Part shown: in pieces, positions 34,400-51,472 of the stretch
Layout: every line of letters starts with the position of its first letter
How positions within the stretch are numbered: position 1 is the first letter of the stretch
Assembly (NCBI GenBank): GCA_013115135.1
Contig: JABANP010000065.1
Location: 62,001-126,000 of the forward strand
Direction of reading: 5' to 3'
DNA: 64,000 bases
From: Perkinsus olseni
Lineage: Eukaryota; Perkinsozoa; Perkinsida; Perkinsidae
Notes under the pieces: generated by a model
Seen by the model: only the letters and a program-made list of their open reading frames with translations
Database searches by the model: none
Told to the model about the DNA's origin: nothing
Program-made: the position numbers and the translations under genes

Positions 34400-37350
34400 T
34401 TTGCCTACCCCCACTCAGAGTGATGCGAATGGTGTGGTATTGAGTAATGACAAGCACCCGGCAGTGAAGACGGTATCGAAGGGAGTCCAAGCGGGGACGC
34501 AGCAGCAGGAGATGAAGGGGGAAGTGCCGGCCTTACCCAAGCCCAAGAATTCCGTAAGTTGTGGTATGGCCATAACCAACTCCTCACAGTTATTCTAGGT
34601 GATGACTCCCCCATTGCAATGGCAGTCGAGCCATCAAATGCCGCCTCACAGCCTTCAAGATGCTTTTGAGGTAGGCTGAGGCCCTCGGTGTTTTGGGTAG
34701 ACGTGAAGCCCACTGGTAACACTAGGCGAGAATGTGTGGGAGCAGGAGTCGCAATTCATGTGCATGCGTGCAATTGCTGTTCGCTATAAAGGATAGATCA
34801 CTACTGTGGTGCTATAAGCATACCACTAGCCACAAGACTACAGAGGGGACGCTAATGGCCGTTGCAGGTGTGGGCCTTCTGCTGCCACTACTCGGAGCCG
34901 CTGCTGGGCATCCCGGCCATGCCGGCGGGGGAGTACGCGGACGCTCTGTTTGCAAGGAGTCTAGCGCCACTAATGCAGAAGTGAGATGTCGAGCGAGTGA
35001 TGTCTTTTTACGGTTTTTCTATCAGAATTCATCTGGCCTTACTCCGGCTGGTGGTTCCCCATGTTGTATCCCTCAGCACTCGGGAGGGACGTAACGAGTA
35101 AGGCTTGCAGCCATTCAGGGTTCCCCGCAACCGGTTTCAGGTCGTCCCGGGCTCTGCGGTACCTCCCTTTGAACGCTTCCTCGACCACCTTGACTCTCGG
35201 CTGGCAGTGTCTTGCAGCCCGAGCGATATCAGCGCTGGCTAGGGATGGTGGTGGTGAGGGCCGACGGACGGAGGAGATCGATCAGGCCGCTAGATGGATC
35301 GAAACCGTCGAGTACAAGGACATCCCTCCTCAGGGTTCGGATAACGGTAGGTGCCAGTAGTCGCTATGGCTCTCCACGCTGAGTCGTTTTAGGTCCTTCG
35401 AGCGCTACTGGACAGCTGCCGGGTGTCACCGCTTTTCGTGCGGTACCAGTCCTGCGTCTCGGCCGCCCTTGCCAGGGCCAAGGTGATGATGGGAAGGCTG
35501 GCGAAGATCGAGAACGACTCGATGCTGAGGGAGGCTGAGATAGGGTAGGTCGGGAGATCTGCCGCTCCCATGCTCGAAGGCTGTCGGTTGCAGGCGAGGT
35601 ATCCTCACGTCGGGCATCGAGGCACGAAGGCGAGAGCTCGAACAGCTGGAGACACGACTGAGGATGTTGAATAGTTGGGCGAAATTTGGTACGGCTGAAA
35701 CTCCCGGCAGAGAGCGATTCGGAAAAGGAAGAGAAGCCGAAGGAGGAAGAGGGCGATGTTAGCATGGCGGGTGCGGCGGCGATTGGCGAGGAGGTGCCCA
35801 GCATGGCCTTGGCTCCTCTTTGTCCTGAGGGGGTGTACACGGAGTTGAGGATGCTGAGCAAACGGAGGGCAGTGGTGAGCGCAGTACGGCAGCAAGCTAC
35901 ACGAGCGCTGTTGAGGCTGGCTCCGGATGAGATGGCTGGACAGACGACCGGTGCTGGCGTGGATAGGGTAATAGGTTGGGCTCTGATTTACCCTCGTCAT
36001 GAAGATAGTGTCTTGGGGGGTTATTGGGGTCGGTACTGCGTGTTGAAGAGGAACTAAGCGTCCATCCGTACGGAGCGTGTAATTTCTTTGACTTATGCAA
36101 AAAGGGAGCCTAAGTTCTTTCATATGAGGACAGCATCTTTGAGGCCGATTGCCGATCGGGGTTGTCTGGCTAGCGTCGGAGCACAGGACTGCGTGTTGGA
36201 GATCAAGGAGCTAAGCGCTTAGTTGCAATTTGAAAATGAATTTTCGCTGTGTAGCTTATTCAAATATGAAATTGGAGGAATGTTACAGCCCTTTTGGGAG
36301 CCCTTCCCTGTCGTCCATGGTTTCTCTTTTTTGGACAGGCCGGTCATCCCTACTTTATCGTTCCCCAAGCGTCCTCAACAGCACCATGTGTATGTGCTCG
36401 GTACCCAAGTGGTGCTCTGGGCTTCTATCAGAGCGAAGCGGAGGTGGATCGTCTTGTGGAAAGTCTCGACAGAGAGCCTAGTAGACCAGGAAGGGAAATT
36501 AAGGCGGCATTTGGCGGAGTGCCGGGCGAAGGATGTCGATCTAGGAGAGTTGTTTCCCTCCCGATTTGCGGTCTGTGGAGGGACGGGCTTGCATGGCCTC
36601 CGCCGGCGAGCTGAGAGGCATCGTTCGGAGCTTGCGGAGAGAGGCTGACAGGCTGCTCGAACTGACTATTAAATCGACTCCGATCGCGACCGTGTCGGAA
36701 AGCTACAGCGCTTTGAAGGGGTTGGTGAAGCCGGTTGAGCTTCCCGCATACCCTCACTGTTAATGGATTGTTGGCGGCGGAGTCATTTCTAGGCGACAGG
36801 GTGAAGTGGAGCTGCCCTGGAGAACGCGAGGCCTTCCTGGTTACCCTGGGGCAAGAGACCTCCGGCAATGGTGATGACAGTACTGGTAGTGGCTGGTGGG
36901 ACGAGTATGAGAGGGGGTGCAGCGCGGGAAGTGTGGATGGTGTGGTAGGGCCGTTGTCTGCGGCGGAGTTGAAGGAACTGGGCTCCAAGGGAGAGCGGTC
37001 GCCTGTGATGGCCGTGGCACCGATGATACAATGGCAAGCGTTTGGAACCCCTCAAGGGCCCAAGCTGGAGCGCAGCGCTTCTACTGGCGGATCGACCACC
37101 AACAGCAAAGGGCCAACCTCATGAATGCAAGGAGTGCGGGAGGGTGTTCAAGTCACAGGGGGGCCTCACGCAGCACACCAACAGGGGCTGCAAGGGAGCT
37201 AGTCACTCGGGAACTCCCCACTCTTCTGAAGTGAGCTCGCCGCAGGTGGAGGCCTATCCCTCGGCGCCGGTGGGGGAGGGCGGGGCGTCACCGCCGAAAC
37301 TTGCTATGTGCTTAGGGTGGCTGTTGGATAGGGTTGGCGAGATAAACTGA
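34400..37350 (+). CDS. DDT-WHIM2 (BAZ/ACF1-like) chromatin factor with C-terminal C2H2-type finger
   Basis: The DDT domain spans exons 34868-34980, 35026-35097 and 35141-35333: VWAFCCHYSEPLLGIPAM, LFARSLAPLMQ, then IHLALLRLVVPHV. A 22-nt intron (35689-35710) precedes an acidic segment (ESDSEKEEKPKEEEGD). The WHIM2/WSD signature is split by intron 35968-36338: GVDR joins AGHPYFIVPQ, then GALGFYQSEAEVDRLVESLD. Near the end is CKECGRVFKSQGGLTQHTNRGC, a finger with final Cys in place of His. The frame ends TGA at 37348-37350. DDT and WHIM modules contact ISWI and linker DNA in known remodelers. Exons 34400-34867 and 36540-37040 are provisional. Confidence 0.7.
35689..35710 (+). other. 22-nt intron in the DDT-WHIM2 gene
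   Basis: GTACGGCTGAAACTCCCGGC then AG. It joins SWAKFE to SDSEKEEKPKEE; without removal the upstream frame runs into a different, implausible one. Confidence 0.75.
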
Positions 37351-37842
37351 TAGAAAAATCGTGAAAATAGAATCTCGCCATTCATTCTACTATTGTAGCA
37401 TTAGGATATATACTGGATTGCCTCTTTTACAGTTTTTGTGTTGATAGCATTCAATGGGAAATGAGGAGGTTATCAGTTTGGGGGCGATAATATACGCCAG
37501 ACTACGCCGGAGTACTCGTAGAGGAAGCGCTAGGCCAGTGTCCACCGGTGATGGCCCCGAAACGGTTGAATCGTTATTCTCCCTTGTAAGCGCGGTATTA
37601 ATGATAATCAACGATTCGACTTCATTGGTGACTTCATCTCTTATTTATTAGTAAATTTTCAATTTATTTGGAAAAAATTAGTGAATTTCGTAAAATTAGT
37701 ATTATTTTTTTGTAAAATCCTAATTTTATGCTTGAGGGAATTGGCCTGGTTCGCACTGGAGAGTTTATTATGGTCACCATTACCTCTATATTGGTATACT
37801 GAGTGCAGTGAGTACCGTAGTGCAGGGGTTTCCATCCCCGTC

Positions 37843-40653
37843 ATGTCTTCGTCCTCCTCGACTACTGCTAGGCGAAGAAGATCGGCTGGTGGAAGGAAGG
37901 GCGTTATCGAGTCGAAGTATGAGAGGCTCAACAGGCTGGGACAGGGCACGTAATAGCGCTAGGCTGGGGGCGGGGGGGGGGCTGTCGAACCATACGTATT
38001 TTCACTCCTGTCTTTGCGTGACCGGTTGCATCGGGCACCCATGGAACTAAGGTTAGGATAAGCTACTCTTTTAAGCTATTTTTAGGCTGATGAAGTATGA
38101 GTTCATTCGGGTAGGTATGGTACGGTATCGCGATGCCGTAATAGGTCGACGGGGGAGTTGGTGGCGGTGAAGGCTCTGATCACTCCTGAGGAGATGAAGA
38201 GCAAGTCAAATGAGGGGTACTGAGGGGAGGAATAATAGCGATACTTGTTCGGAATTCTCGTCCGGGCGGTTGCTCGTTGAAAATTGCGAAACGAAGATCG
38301 AAGAGGGGCTCCCTGGTGGGTCTCCTCGTTCAACGATGGAGTGCCTTCTGGGAGTTTGGCAAACTATCATTTGGTTTGAGTAAGATGACGCAAGTGAGAA
38401 TTGTTAGTGAGGGGGAAATTGAAGTTCCTTTGCAGTTTAGCGCTTCTTCTATCGAACCACCTACAACAGTGTCAGTGGCCAGGTTCCCTCTGGTGTCTTT
38501 ACGGGAGATCGGCCTTCTGTCTCGCGTGAAGCATCGAAATATAGTGGAGCTGAAGGAAGTGGTGCATGATAAAGGGGAGGACACGGTTTATTTGGTATTC
38601 GAGTATTGCGAACATGACATAGCTACTCTCATGGATGTAGTAGAGCGGGGTTGGTGGTGGTGGGCTTCCATGTAATTCTTCATGTTGTGACGTGGCGTAC
38701 AAACCACACCATTCGCAACTCTCGGAGGAGGGGAGCAACAGATGAACCCTCCAATAACCATGGGAGATGATCATAATAACATATACATGTTCTAACTGCT
38801 TCATGTCTGCTTCATGTAGTCGCCTTTCTGTCCTGTACGCTTAAGTATGATGGACTTATCGAGGGCCTCGATGATAGTATCTCTTTGAGTGGGCGATGGT
38901 TGATAGTTTTCATGCCATGTAGTGATGTGTCGCCGAACTGCTTTCTGGAAGTATAAAATGCAGCTCGTTCGGATCTTGCCGTGTTCAGCAATCTCACTTC
39001 AGGTTAATGGCGTGACGTTCTCTGAGGGGGACGTCAAGTGCATCTTCGTCCAGCTCCTGCAGGCCGTGCAGTACCTCCACTGGGTTGGAATTATCCATAG
39101 GGACATTAAACCGCCGAACCTTCTGCTAAATAATAAGGGTGATGATACCACTCCTTTCCCTACTCGTTGACCCGCGACTTGGTTTAGGTATACTGAAGCT
39201 AGCAGATTTCGGCTTGGCACGAGCGTTTTCTCATACCGTACCTCCCAAAGATCAGCACTTGACGTCGGTGGTGGTGACACTGTGGTACAGGGCTCCTGAG
39301 CTCCTCCTAGGACAGACCGAGTAAGCTTAGGGAAAGTATAAGAATTGGCCGCCGACTTTCCGTGCGCAAGGGCTCTGCCAATCTCTCGTTTCAAAATGTG
39401 TAGAATAGAAATAGAAGAAGCACGTAGTAATTTGATGAGTGGATGAGGGTCGTACCAACTTTTCTCCCAAATCAGTCGCTGATGACGATCGTTTCAGTTA
39501 CACCCCCGCCATAGACGTATGGTCCTGCGGCTGTGTGTTGATGGAGCTGCTCCTCGGACGACCGCTGCTGCCAGGCATGTCCGAAGCTGATCAGCTAGCT
39601 CGAATATTTGGTCTCTTGGGTGAGAGGGATTTGAGCGATGCATGCCACTGACGGTATAGGTCGACCTTTGTTCGGGAATCTTTGGCATCATTGGGCGCAT
39701 CACTCGATAGTCTGTTATCCTGATACAGAGTCCTCTGTGAATATCTGATCTGGTGAGGCCAGTCGGGCTCCAATATTCAAACTTTGAATCGATTAAAATC
39801 CGTTGAGGGCAATTTCCTCTCACCGGACTTGATTTTCGACTCACGCGAATGCCCATACTGATGGGATGGGGGCTGCGAAATTGTCCATCTTCTGTCAGTG
39901 TGGATCTGAGTATCATCTAGGTACCCCTAGGGCAATCGACTGGCCTGAGATACAGTATCTGCCGCACTATGAAGATTTGGCTAAACCCTTGTTATTCACG
40001 ACCTCGAAAGATACGCTTCAGGTGAGAGTCTCTCCTGCAGACTCCCATTCGCAGCGGGGCGGTTGAATACGGAGCCGTTGGTTGATCGTGTCACGCCAGC
40101 ATCGATCTTGAAGTGGGCGAAATGTGGTATGTGGTACGCAATTCTTACAATCACCAGGGGGATAGCTTCAGGGTAGCAACTGAGCGTTTTTGAAATTCGA
40201 AGTTTGCGATCATCGACCATCGTTAGTTTATGAAGAGCTTGCTGATTCGGTTTTCAGAATGTTTTGGAACAGTCGTCGTCACCAGCGGTTCTTTATGAGT
40301 TCGTGGCGAACCATTTGCTAACGGTTGCGCCGAGGAGACGAGGAGACGCATGCCGATGCTTGAAACATGAGTAGTATCTTTGAGAATCTTAGGTTGACCC
40401 GTGCTTGTGACGCATTGGCAGGTATCTTACCAAGGCTCGGCCGTTGCCAACAAGTACAGCGTGGATGCAAACTTGGAAGGAGCATCGGAATTTGACGGAG
40501 AAAAATACCCATGCCGGGGGTCACTATGGTCACTCGCGAGCGCGGAAGATACGAAGATGCTGTTGGAGAGTCTCACAAACGAAGGCGCTTCGGCGCTGCG
40601 GGCGGCTACTTCGTCAATTGAAGCCCCCGACGTTTGGGAAAGTTGACCCTTAA
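37843..40653 (+). CDS. Cyclin-dependent kinase, CDK10/11-like, nine exons
   Basis: Exons 37843-37949, 38115-38216, 38483-38636, 39003-39138, 39188-39320, 39498-39619, 39921-40021, 40258-40370 and 40422-40653 join in phase at every canonical GT..AG junction to give 399 residues. Visible kinase landmarks: GQGTYG glycine loop, VAVK lysine, PLVSLRE cyclin-binding helix (PITSLRE-type), HRDIKPPN catalytic loop, [16 protein letters not shown] activation segment, DVWSCGC. PLVSLRE and the [12 protein letters not shown] hinge point to the CDK10/11 group (transcription and splicing control), while the tail YLTKARPLP recalls CDK7, so subgroup assignment is moderate. The tail is Lys/Arg-rich. Intron 5 contains GTCGTACCAACTTT and intron 8 the CTTAGGTTGAC motif. 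Confidence 0.92.
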
Positions 40654-41156
40654 GAGCTAGCCAAGTTGAAGCCGACCGACGAGGAGCGCGTGTGCTGTCA
40701 AGCGTTTACGGGAGAATCTTTTGCTGCGAGTTGAGTTTGTTAGAGGGATCAGCTGCACAGATACTTTTACCGCTGAAAGGAGATGCTGGGAACGGTCCAT
40801 AGGTAAACCAAGATGATGAGTATGATGGAAAGTGTTATGCTGCACTGGATGAGGGAGCCGATAGGACAGTATTGTCATAGCTGTTGTATCAAGGAGCGGT
40901 GTGATAGTAGTGGGAGGAATCCTCAGGGGCCACCGTTATTGTCGACTGAATATCCCAGGATGTGGTATGGCCGCGTGAGCTAAGCTAAGGCACGACAGTA
41001 TTATTATCTTCTTTACAATTGGCGCAGTGGCACGCAGTATTGTACAATGGCAAGGCGTAGTATTATACTATTGGGTGGGCTTTATAGGCTGGGGGCTTGC
41101 ACTCTGGTTTGGGTATTTTTGGTGGCTAGTAGTCGGTCCTTGGTCAGTCTTTTGTC

Positions 41157-46121
<4,965 letters not shown>

Positions 46122-46506
46122 TTCTTATTTTTCTTACTCTGCTAGGGATTGTGTTGCCTAAGTTCTCGAACCCAACAACACATTACCGTGACGCCTGGTT
46201 GCTGTACGGGTATCACCCGCCTCACTGAGCTCTGTTAGGGTGGGTTTGCCGCCCTTTGGTGAACATTAGAGTCGGCCAAATGTAAACCTTCCCGGATGAT
46301 ATCTATTTGAATTCGGAATTCTAAGAAACGCAAAACCAGATAAGTAACAGCACACAACTACATTATCACCATCCTGTAATTCACACCATTCATCGCTAAT
46401 AAAATCAAAATAAAAATAGAAATTCATGAAATCAAAATATCAATAAACATTGGCGCATTCAGACGCACCTGCTACTCGCTCGTTCTCCCCGCGGAGGGTG
46501 TTCCTT

Positions 46507-47797
46507 TCACGCGTCATCTTTAACAAAGTCTTTTTCCGAGGCTTTGTAATGAGCGGCGCATAGTTGATTGAAATCTTCGAATATCTGCTTAACAAGATGC
46601 AATATAGCCGAACATACCTCCTCGATCTCCTTAACGGGCAGCTCAGTACTTGCAATTGTCGGGTCGAATTCCCTTTGCGCATTGAAGCTATACTGGAGTA
46701 TCACTTTTTCGTCATCACTGAAGTCGTCGTCGTCGTCGCCGTTGAAAGAAAACGCCTCTTCATCATCATCATCATCATAACCATAGTCAGCCGGCGTGAC
46801 AGGATCACGGTCAAAATAAGGTTCGAACTCTATCTTACTCGCCGCCAAGTTCAGCCTCATTTGTATTTCACGAATGCTGCTATCATTGATGATCCGGAGG
46901 GGGTCTAAGCCGGTACAGTATCTTTTGGGAAAGTGAGCTCACCTCCCCCCGAAATGAACCATGCGAACTCGCCCGTGCCATCGGAGAATCTGTAACATAA
47001 AAAAACAGAATAAAGATAAATTGTAAACTCCGCAACAACGATTTCTTATACCCACCCTTACGAGTCATAAGCTGGACTAGTGGCAGTCTTGGGACAGCCC
47101 ATGTTTTTTGTGTGAATCGTGTAGTTTTCAACCGTTATCTGGAGGAACTCCGTTCCAACAGAGTTCAATCGGCTAGTCAAATCGAAGTTATTATATTCAC
47201 AATGAGTCTCGTTCGTCTGGGTATCGAAGTAGGAGCGATCGGAGCTCCAAGGAGGGTAATCCTGAAAGGCACATCAAGACTATGCCTTCGACCACCCGTT
47301 GACGACTTAAAACTGGGCGTTCGTGACCAAGGGGGCCAAAATTTCCGGGAGCATTCCGAAAATCCTAGCAAAAATAGACTCCCAGATTCGATTCGAATTC
47401 TACGACGTAAGAATCTGCGTACGTATTTCTTTATATCTAAGAAATTTCGGCGCGTTTCCGCGCAATAGGTGAGTTACGCGAATACATAGAGTTGGGAATC
47501 CCTCTGAAGATCCCCATCGGTGAGCTCATCAATGATACTTCCCTCGTTTTCACATCTACTCGGCATCGGGATGGATTCTATGCGCACGCACAAGACGAGA
47601 GAACAGCCTTCGCTCGCTCAGCAATGTTCTAGTCTAGAGATGGGAAGCAAGCTAACTAGAAGTACACCGGTTATAGAGGTCCTCACGTAAGCAGGATTTT
47701 CGGGGGCAATCGCCCCGATGGCGTCAACGAGGGGCGAGTTCGAGAGGAGTGTGATGGCAACAGCTGCAGCTCCGATGATGAACTGTTCAGGTGACAT
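46507..47797 (-). pseudogene. Paralog family B, copy 2
   Basis: Minus-strand exons: signal-like start MSPEQFIIGAAAVAITLL (47797), middle exon about 47105-47265 (DYPPWSSDRSYFDT, TNETHCEYNNF), an exon about 46900-46990 (RFSDGTGEFAWFISGGGE) and a 3' exon with YGYDDDDDEEAFSFNGDDDDD and HLVKQIFEDFNQLCAAHY ending at 46507. Compared with copy 1 the frame shifts near 46905-46920 between PKDT and LDPLRI, so this copy too seems interrupted. Function unknown; secretion is suggested only by the N-terminus. Confidence 0.5.
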
Positions 47798-47833
47798 TGA
47801 TAACGTACTCAACTGCTCATGGTAGCTCTTCAC

Positions 47834-48615
47834 AAACTCCCTGCTTCAGTCCCTAATTGGGACTCCCAATTGCGATGCCCAATGACACTCGGAGACTCTC
47901 TTTTGTGACGAGGGCCACGTCACACACTTCCCCGACAGGGAGTGGCAGAGTCCGGTGAAGCCTAAGCAGCCATCTCTGTCGCTGAGTTACCGAGTCGAAC
48001 AGTCTTAACGCGCCGTAGGAGAAGGCTGACAAGTGCAGTTTCCTGTGGTCGTATTTCCGAACAGTCTCCTGGCGTTCTCTCCCTTGTAACAGTTGTCTCC
48101 TTGCCAATGCTGGTGGACCTCAAGTTGAGAAGAGCAGCGACAGGCGTACTGCGCGACGTAAATCGATCAGAATGGCGCGCGCTAAGTACGGATAGCGCGT
48201 CCTAACACCTAACATGTAGAATGATCAACTTACAATCTGAGGGCGCTAACTAACACGAGATTTCGCTAGAAATTGATCTCGAGAATTGGCGGCGAGGAGA
48301 GTGCGAGTATCCGAGGTCGACCATGGGACAACACAGGAATTGTGCGGTGGATCGAAGCACCCCCGGATGGCTGTGAAATTGGCGGATTGCAGGGAGAGAT
48401 TCTGATGGAGGTTGACGCGACTTGAATAGGGTGGGGTCGCTTAATATACCAATTCTGGAAATCAGAATCGATTTTGAAACCGATTTTACGTGTGAAAATC
48501 AACTCCAGGATCGATTCTGAGCTTCCGAATCACTTCATTGGTGGTTCTGAGCACCCATAGTTGGTAGTCATCGTTCTCCCTTCTCCTAGTGCCACGTCTT
48601 TCTTGCTTCATCCGA
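47834..48615. other. Spacer between family B copy 2 and the carrier gene
   Basis: The left 60 bases still match the flank of copy 1. Beyond that, no gene, RNA or repeat was recognised. Confidence 0.4.
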
Positions 48616-49779
48616 ATGTCCGTCGCCAAAGCAGATAACCGCCCTCAGTGGTTGAAGGTTACTCAGCCCTTCGCCTCGGGTGGCTTAGCCAGGCTGTCTC
48701 GCCACCTGCTGTATTCAACCCATCGACATGGTCAAGGTAATGGGGGCGTATCTTTCTACTGGGCTATGACCACCTAGCTCGCTGCAGGTCCGGATCCAGA
48801 TCGCACCCCCAGGGGCCTCGAAGAACCCCTTCTCGATCGCTTCCCACATCATTAAAGATGAGGGCTTCCTCAGCCTCTACAAGGTACCCTCGCTGAGCAG
48901 GGACTGCCGCAGTCAGCCTCTTCGTTCAGGGTCTTGACGCCGGCATCGTTCGCCAGCTCACCTACACGACCACTCGGCTGGGTGTCTTCCGTCTAACGTC
49001 GTCCTTCCTTCAAAGACCTGACGAGAAGACCCTTCCCTTCTGGAAGAAGGCCTTCGCTGGGCTCTTCGCCGGCGCTGTCGGCTCCTTCGTTGGCACTCCT
49101 GCAGATCTCGCCCTCGTCAGGTTGCAGGTAGGCTGGTCTTGCATCGATGGGAGGGTATCTTAGTCTGATTCAGGCTGACGCCACACTTCCCGTCGCTGAG
49201 CGTCGCAACTATAAGGGAGTCTTCGATGCGTTGAAGCAGATCGTCCAGCAGGAAGGCGTCACCGGCCTTTGGTCGGGGTCCCTCCCGACCGTCGTCAGGG
49301 CCATGGCACTGAACGTCGGAATGCTTTCCACGTTCGACCAGGTGAGTACCACTCCCTCACCAAATTCTGCACCAAACCGGTCTCCTTTCGTGTAGGGTAA
49401 GGAGTACTTCTCCGCCAAGTTCGGTCCTGGCTGGGCTGCCACTCTCACTGCGTCCGCCTGTTCTGGCTTCGGTGCCGCTTTCATGTCGCTGCCGTTCGAC
49501 TTCGTCAAGACCAGGATACAGAAGATGAAGCCTGACGTCAACGGCGTTATGCCCTACAAGGGAACCTGGGACTGCATCGTGAAGGTGAGGAGTGGTAGCA
49601 ATTTCGATGCGAGATTATTATTCCCTATTTTTCAGACTATGAAGACTGAGGGCCCGACTGCGTTCTACCGAGGCTTCCCCACCTACTACATCCGCATTGC
49701 CCCTCACTCTATGCTAGTGTTGATCATCGTCGATTACATCAACACGGCCGTGCAGAGGCACTACAACAAGGTCCAGTAA
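48616..49779 (+). CDS. Mitochondrial carrier, 2-oxoglutarate/malate type (SLC25 family)
   Basis: Exons 48616-48736, 48788-48883, 48930-49127, 49174-49341, 49396-49584 and 49636-49779 join at canonical sites, with TAA at the end. All three mitochondrial-carrier signatures are visible: QPIDMVKVRIQ, GTPADLALVRLQ and LPFDFVKTRIQK, plus the second-half glycine motifs. GGLAG..T..QPIDMVK and the YTTTRLGVF helix are closest in my judgement to the 2-oxoglutarate/malate carrier, which exchanges dicarboxylates across the inner membrane. One oddity: between GGLA and GCLATCC a single extra A at about 48691 breaks the frame, although flanking sequence is intact on both sides. Confidence 0.88.
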
Positions 49780-50516
49780 AAGGGTTTACTCTTCCTCGTC
49801 GTCGTCCAGCAGGCTGCTGTAAAGGTGGTTGAATTGCCCTCGCCAAGAGACTGTTACTGGACGATTACCGTATCATTGCGCAGTAGAATCATCATCATCA
49901 TACTTGCCGGGCATCGCGATGCGAGCCCAACTTGCCTTCTTCCCTCTTTATTACTGGTGGTAAGAGTAGCGATTGGAGTGGTATCAGCTGATTGGGGGTC
50001 TATAATCTGACACAAGGGGCGTCCCTTCGCACCAGCAAGCCTCGAGGCTCTCTGCTGGCTGCTATTATAAGTCGTAGTCGAAGCCCCTTTCCTTTCGCCT
50101 TCTCGGCTGTGCCCTTTGTCGCTACGCTGCCGCGAGTATCGACAACAACAACAATTGACTTGAACATGTCATCGCCAGACACCTACTGTGGACTGCAGTG
50201 ATTTTACCAGCGGCCTTGACAACAACAACGATGGGTGGCGTTTCGGTTGTAAGCAGCCCTTGCTCGAGTGTTGAGTTGATTACAGTGAATCTAACAGTCG
50301 CGTCAACCGCGATCATCCCGAACTTCACAACACATGAGGATCGCTCTTCACGTGGCCTCTTGCCTGTTAAGGGATGTGCTACGAGCCTTTGTGGAGCGAT
50401 CTCACTGGAGTTCGTGGGGTCTTTCCTCCCAGAGTCATCGGAAATGTGGTAGCAAAAATGAATGACCAACCGTTACTTCACACGATATACCTATTACAGT
50501 CACTAAGTGGTTGGGG
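49780..50516. other. 3' flank of the carrier and upstream of the next gene
   Basis: Short frames only. A serine-rich open stretch at 50198-50452 is not supported by any motif. Nothing else seen. Confidence 0.35.
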
Positions 50517-50939
50517 ATGCTCATGCATGGCTGCTCTTCCCACCAACGACGGTCCTTCGCCGGTATGGTTCGAAGTCGTCGGGACTTCTGGCAGAAGCTC
50601 AATGAGCAGTACCTGTCCAGTGAGCTGGCTCACATAGGGCGGGCGTGCGAGGTGAGGGTGGCCGGTTGGGGTTGAGGACGACTGAGTTCCGTCAGGAAGC
50701 TGCCAAGGGCAACGTCACGCCAAAACAGGCCTGGAAGAACGCCGCCAGCGCTGCACCGTTCGACCCGAAAATCCCGGGCTCATTGAAACTGTAAGGATCC
50801 CCCTCACAGTATGTCGTGGGGAATATCGTCTGCTTACAGGCGCGGGTCGAAGTCGACTGTTGCTGGTCCTATTATGGCCCGGAACGCCCAGAAGGCGGCG
50901 AAGCTGCAGGCGGAGAAGGTTCTACTGGAAGAGGAGTAG
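50517..50939 (+). CDS. Small basic protein, three exons, unknown
   Basis: Exons about 50517-50651 (RRDFWQKLNEQYLSSELAHI), 50695-50790 (KGNVTPKQAWKNAASAAPF) and 50840-50939 (MARNAQKAAKLQAEKVLLEEE) join in phase through 43-nt and 49-nt introns and stop at TAG 50937-50939. The end is a charged helix. The start codon at 50517 is the first of two in-frame ATGs and is tentative. The frame stays open for more than 25 codons after the TAG, see the next entry. Confidence 0.55.
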
Positions 50940-51345
50940 GATGTTCGACCGAGGGGCTTCATTGTACTGACCCCGAGTGAACAGGCACGAGAGGATTTTG
51001 TCTCGTCGAGGGATGACAGAAGGTGGTCGCAACACAGCGGTAGTCGAAACCGCTAGGGAGCCTAGTGGTAGGGGGTTGTGGTCTTGTGTGCGGGTTCGAT
51101 GTTGCATGATAGGCGAGCAACAGTTCGGTGACGGCCGGGGGAATGAGCCTGGAGACCGCCTGTGGAGGTGACTAGGCTTCGTGATTTTCTCCGAGTATGA
51201 GTTTTCTTTTCTCAGCTACGAGTCCCGTCGTCATGAGCCCCGCTATCAGGACCTCCTGCATGAGGATGCGAGGCGATTGCAAGAGTTATGCCATAGGAAA
51301 AGAATGATGGACAGGAAGTTGAAGTGGCTGAAAGAGAATAAGTAG
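50940..51345 (+). CDS. Charged helical C-terminal segment, possibly continuous with the preceding gene
   Basis: The frame after the TAG continues as RPRGFIVLTPSEQAREDF and SSRDD up to a donor at about 51016. It joins across an intron to 51217-51345 (YESRRHEPRYQDLLHEDARR, then KRMMDRKLKWLKENK, TAG). There is no ATG near its beginning in this frame. Either the stop is read through or edited, an intron removes it, or this is a separate gene with an unseen first exon. Confidence 0.45.
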
Positions 51346-51472
51346 CAGTGGTTGGGGTTACCTCCGGCTATGATTTGGTGATTTTACGGTATGAACTCAT
51401 CAGTTGAGTACCTCGGTTGAGTGGTGAACCAGTTGACGTTGATGGTCTCTCCCGCCTCGATTGGCCTGCGCG

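Noticed and set aside
37843..40653. General rule of +1 frameshifting at AGGY in nuclear genes, as in Perkinsus mitochondria
   Set aside because: The kinase reads AGG-C and AGG-T as normal arginine codons in conserved positions, so no such rule operates.
48679..48692. A 13-nt intron in the carrier gene (GTGGCTTAGCCAG)
   Set aside because: It would restore frame but delete part of the conserved GGLAG helix; alignment length favours one extra base.
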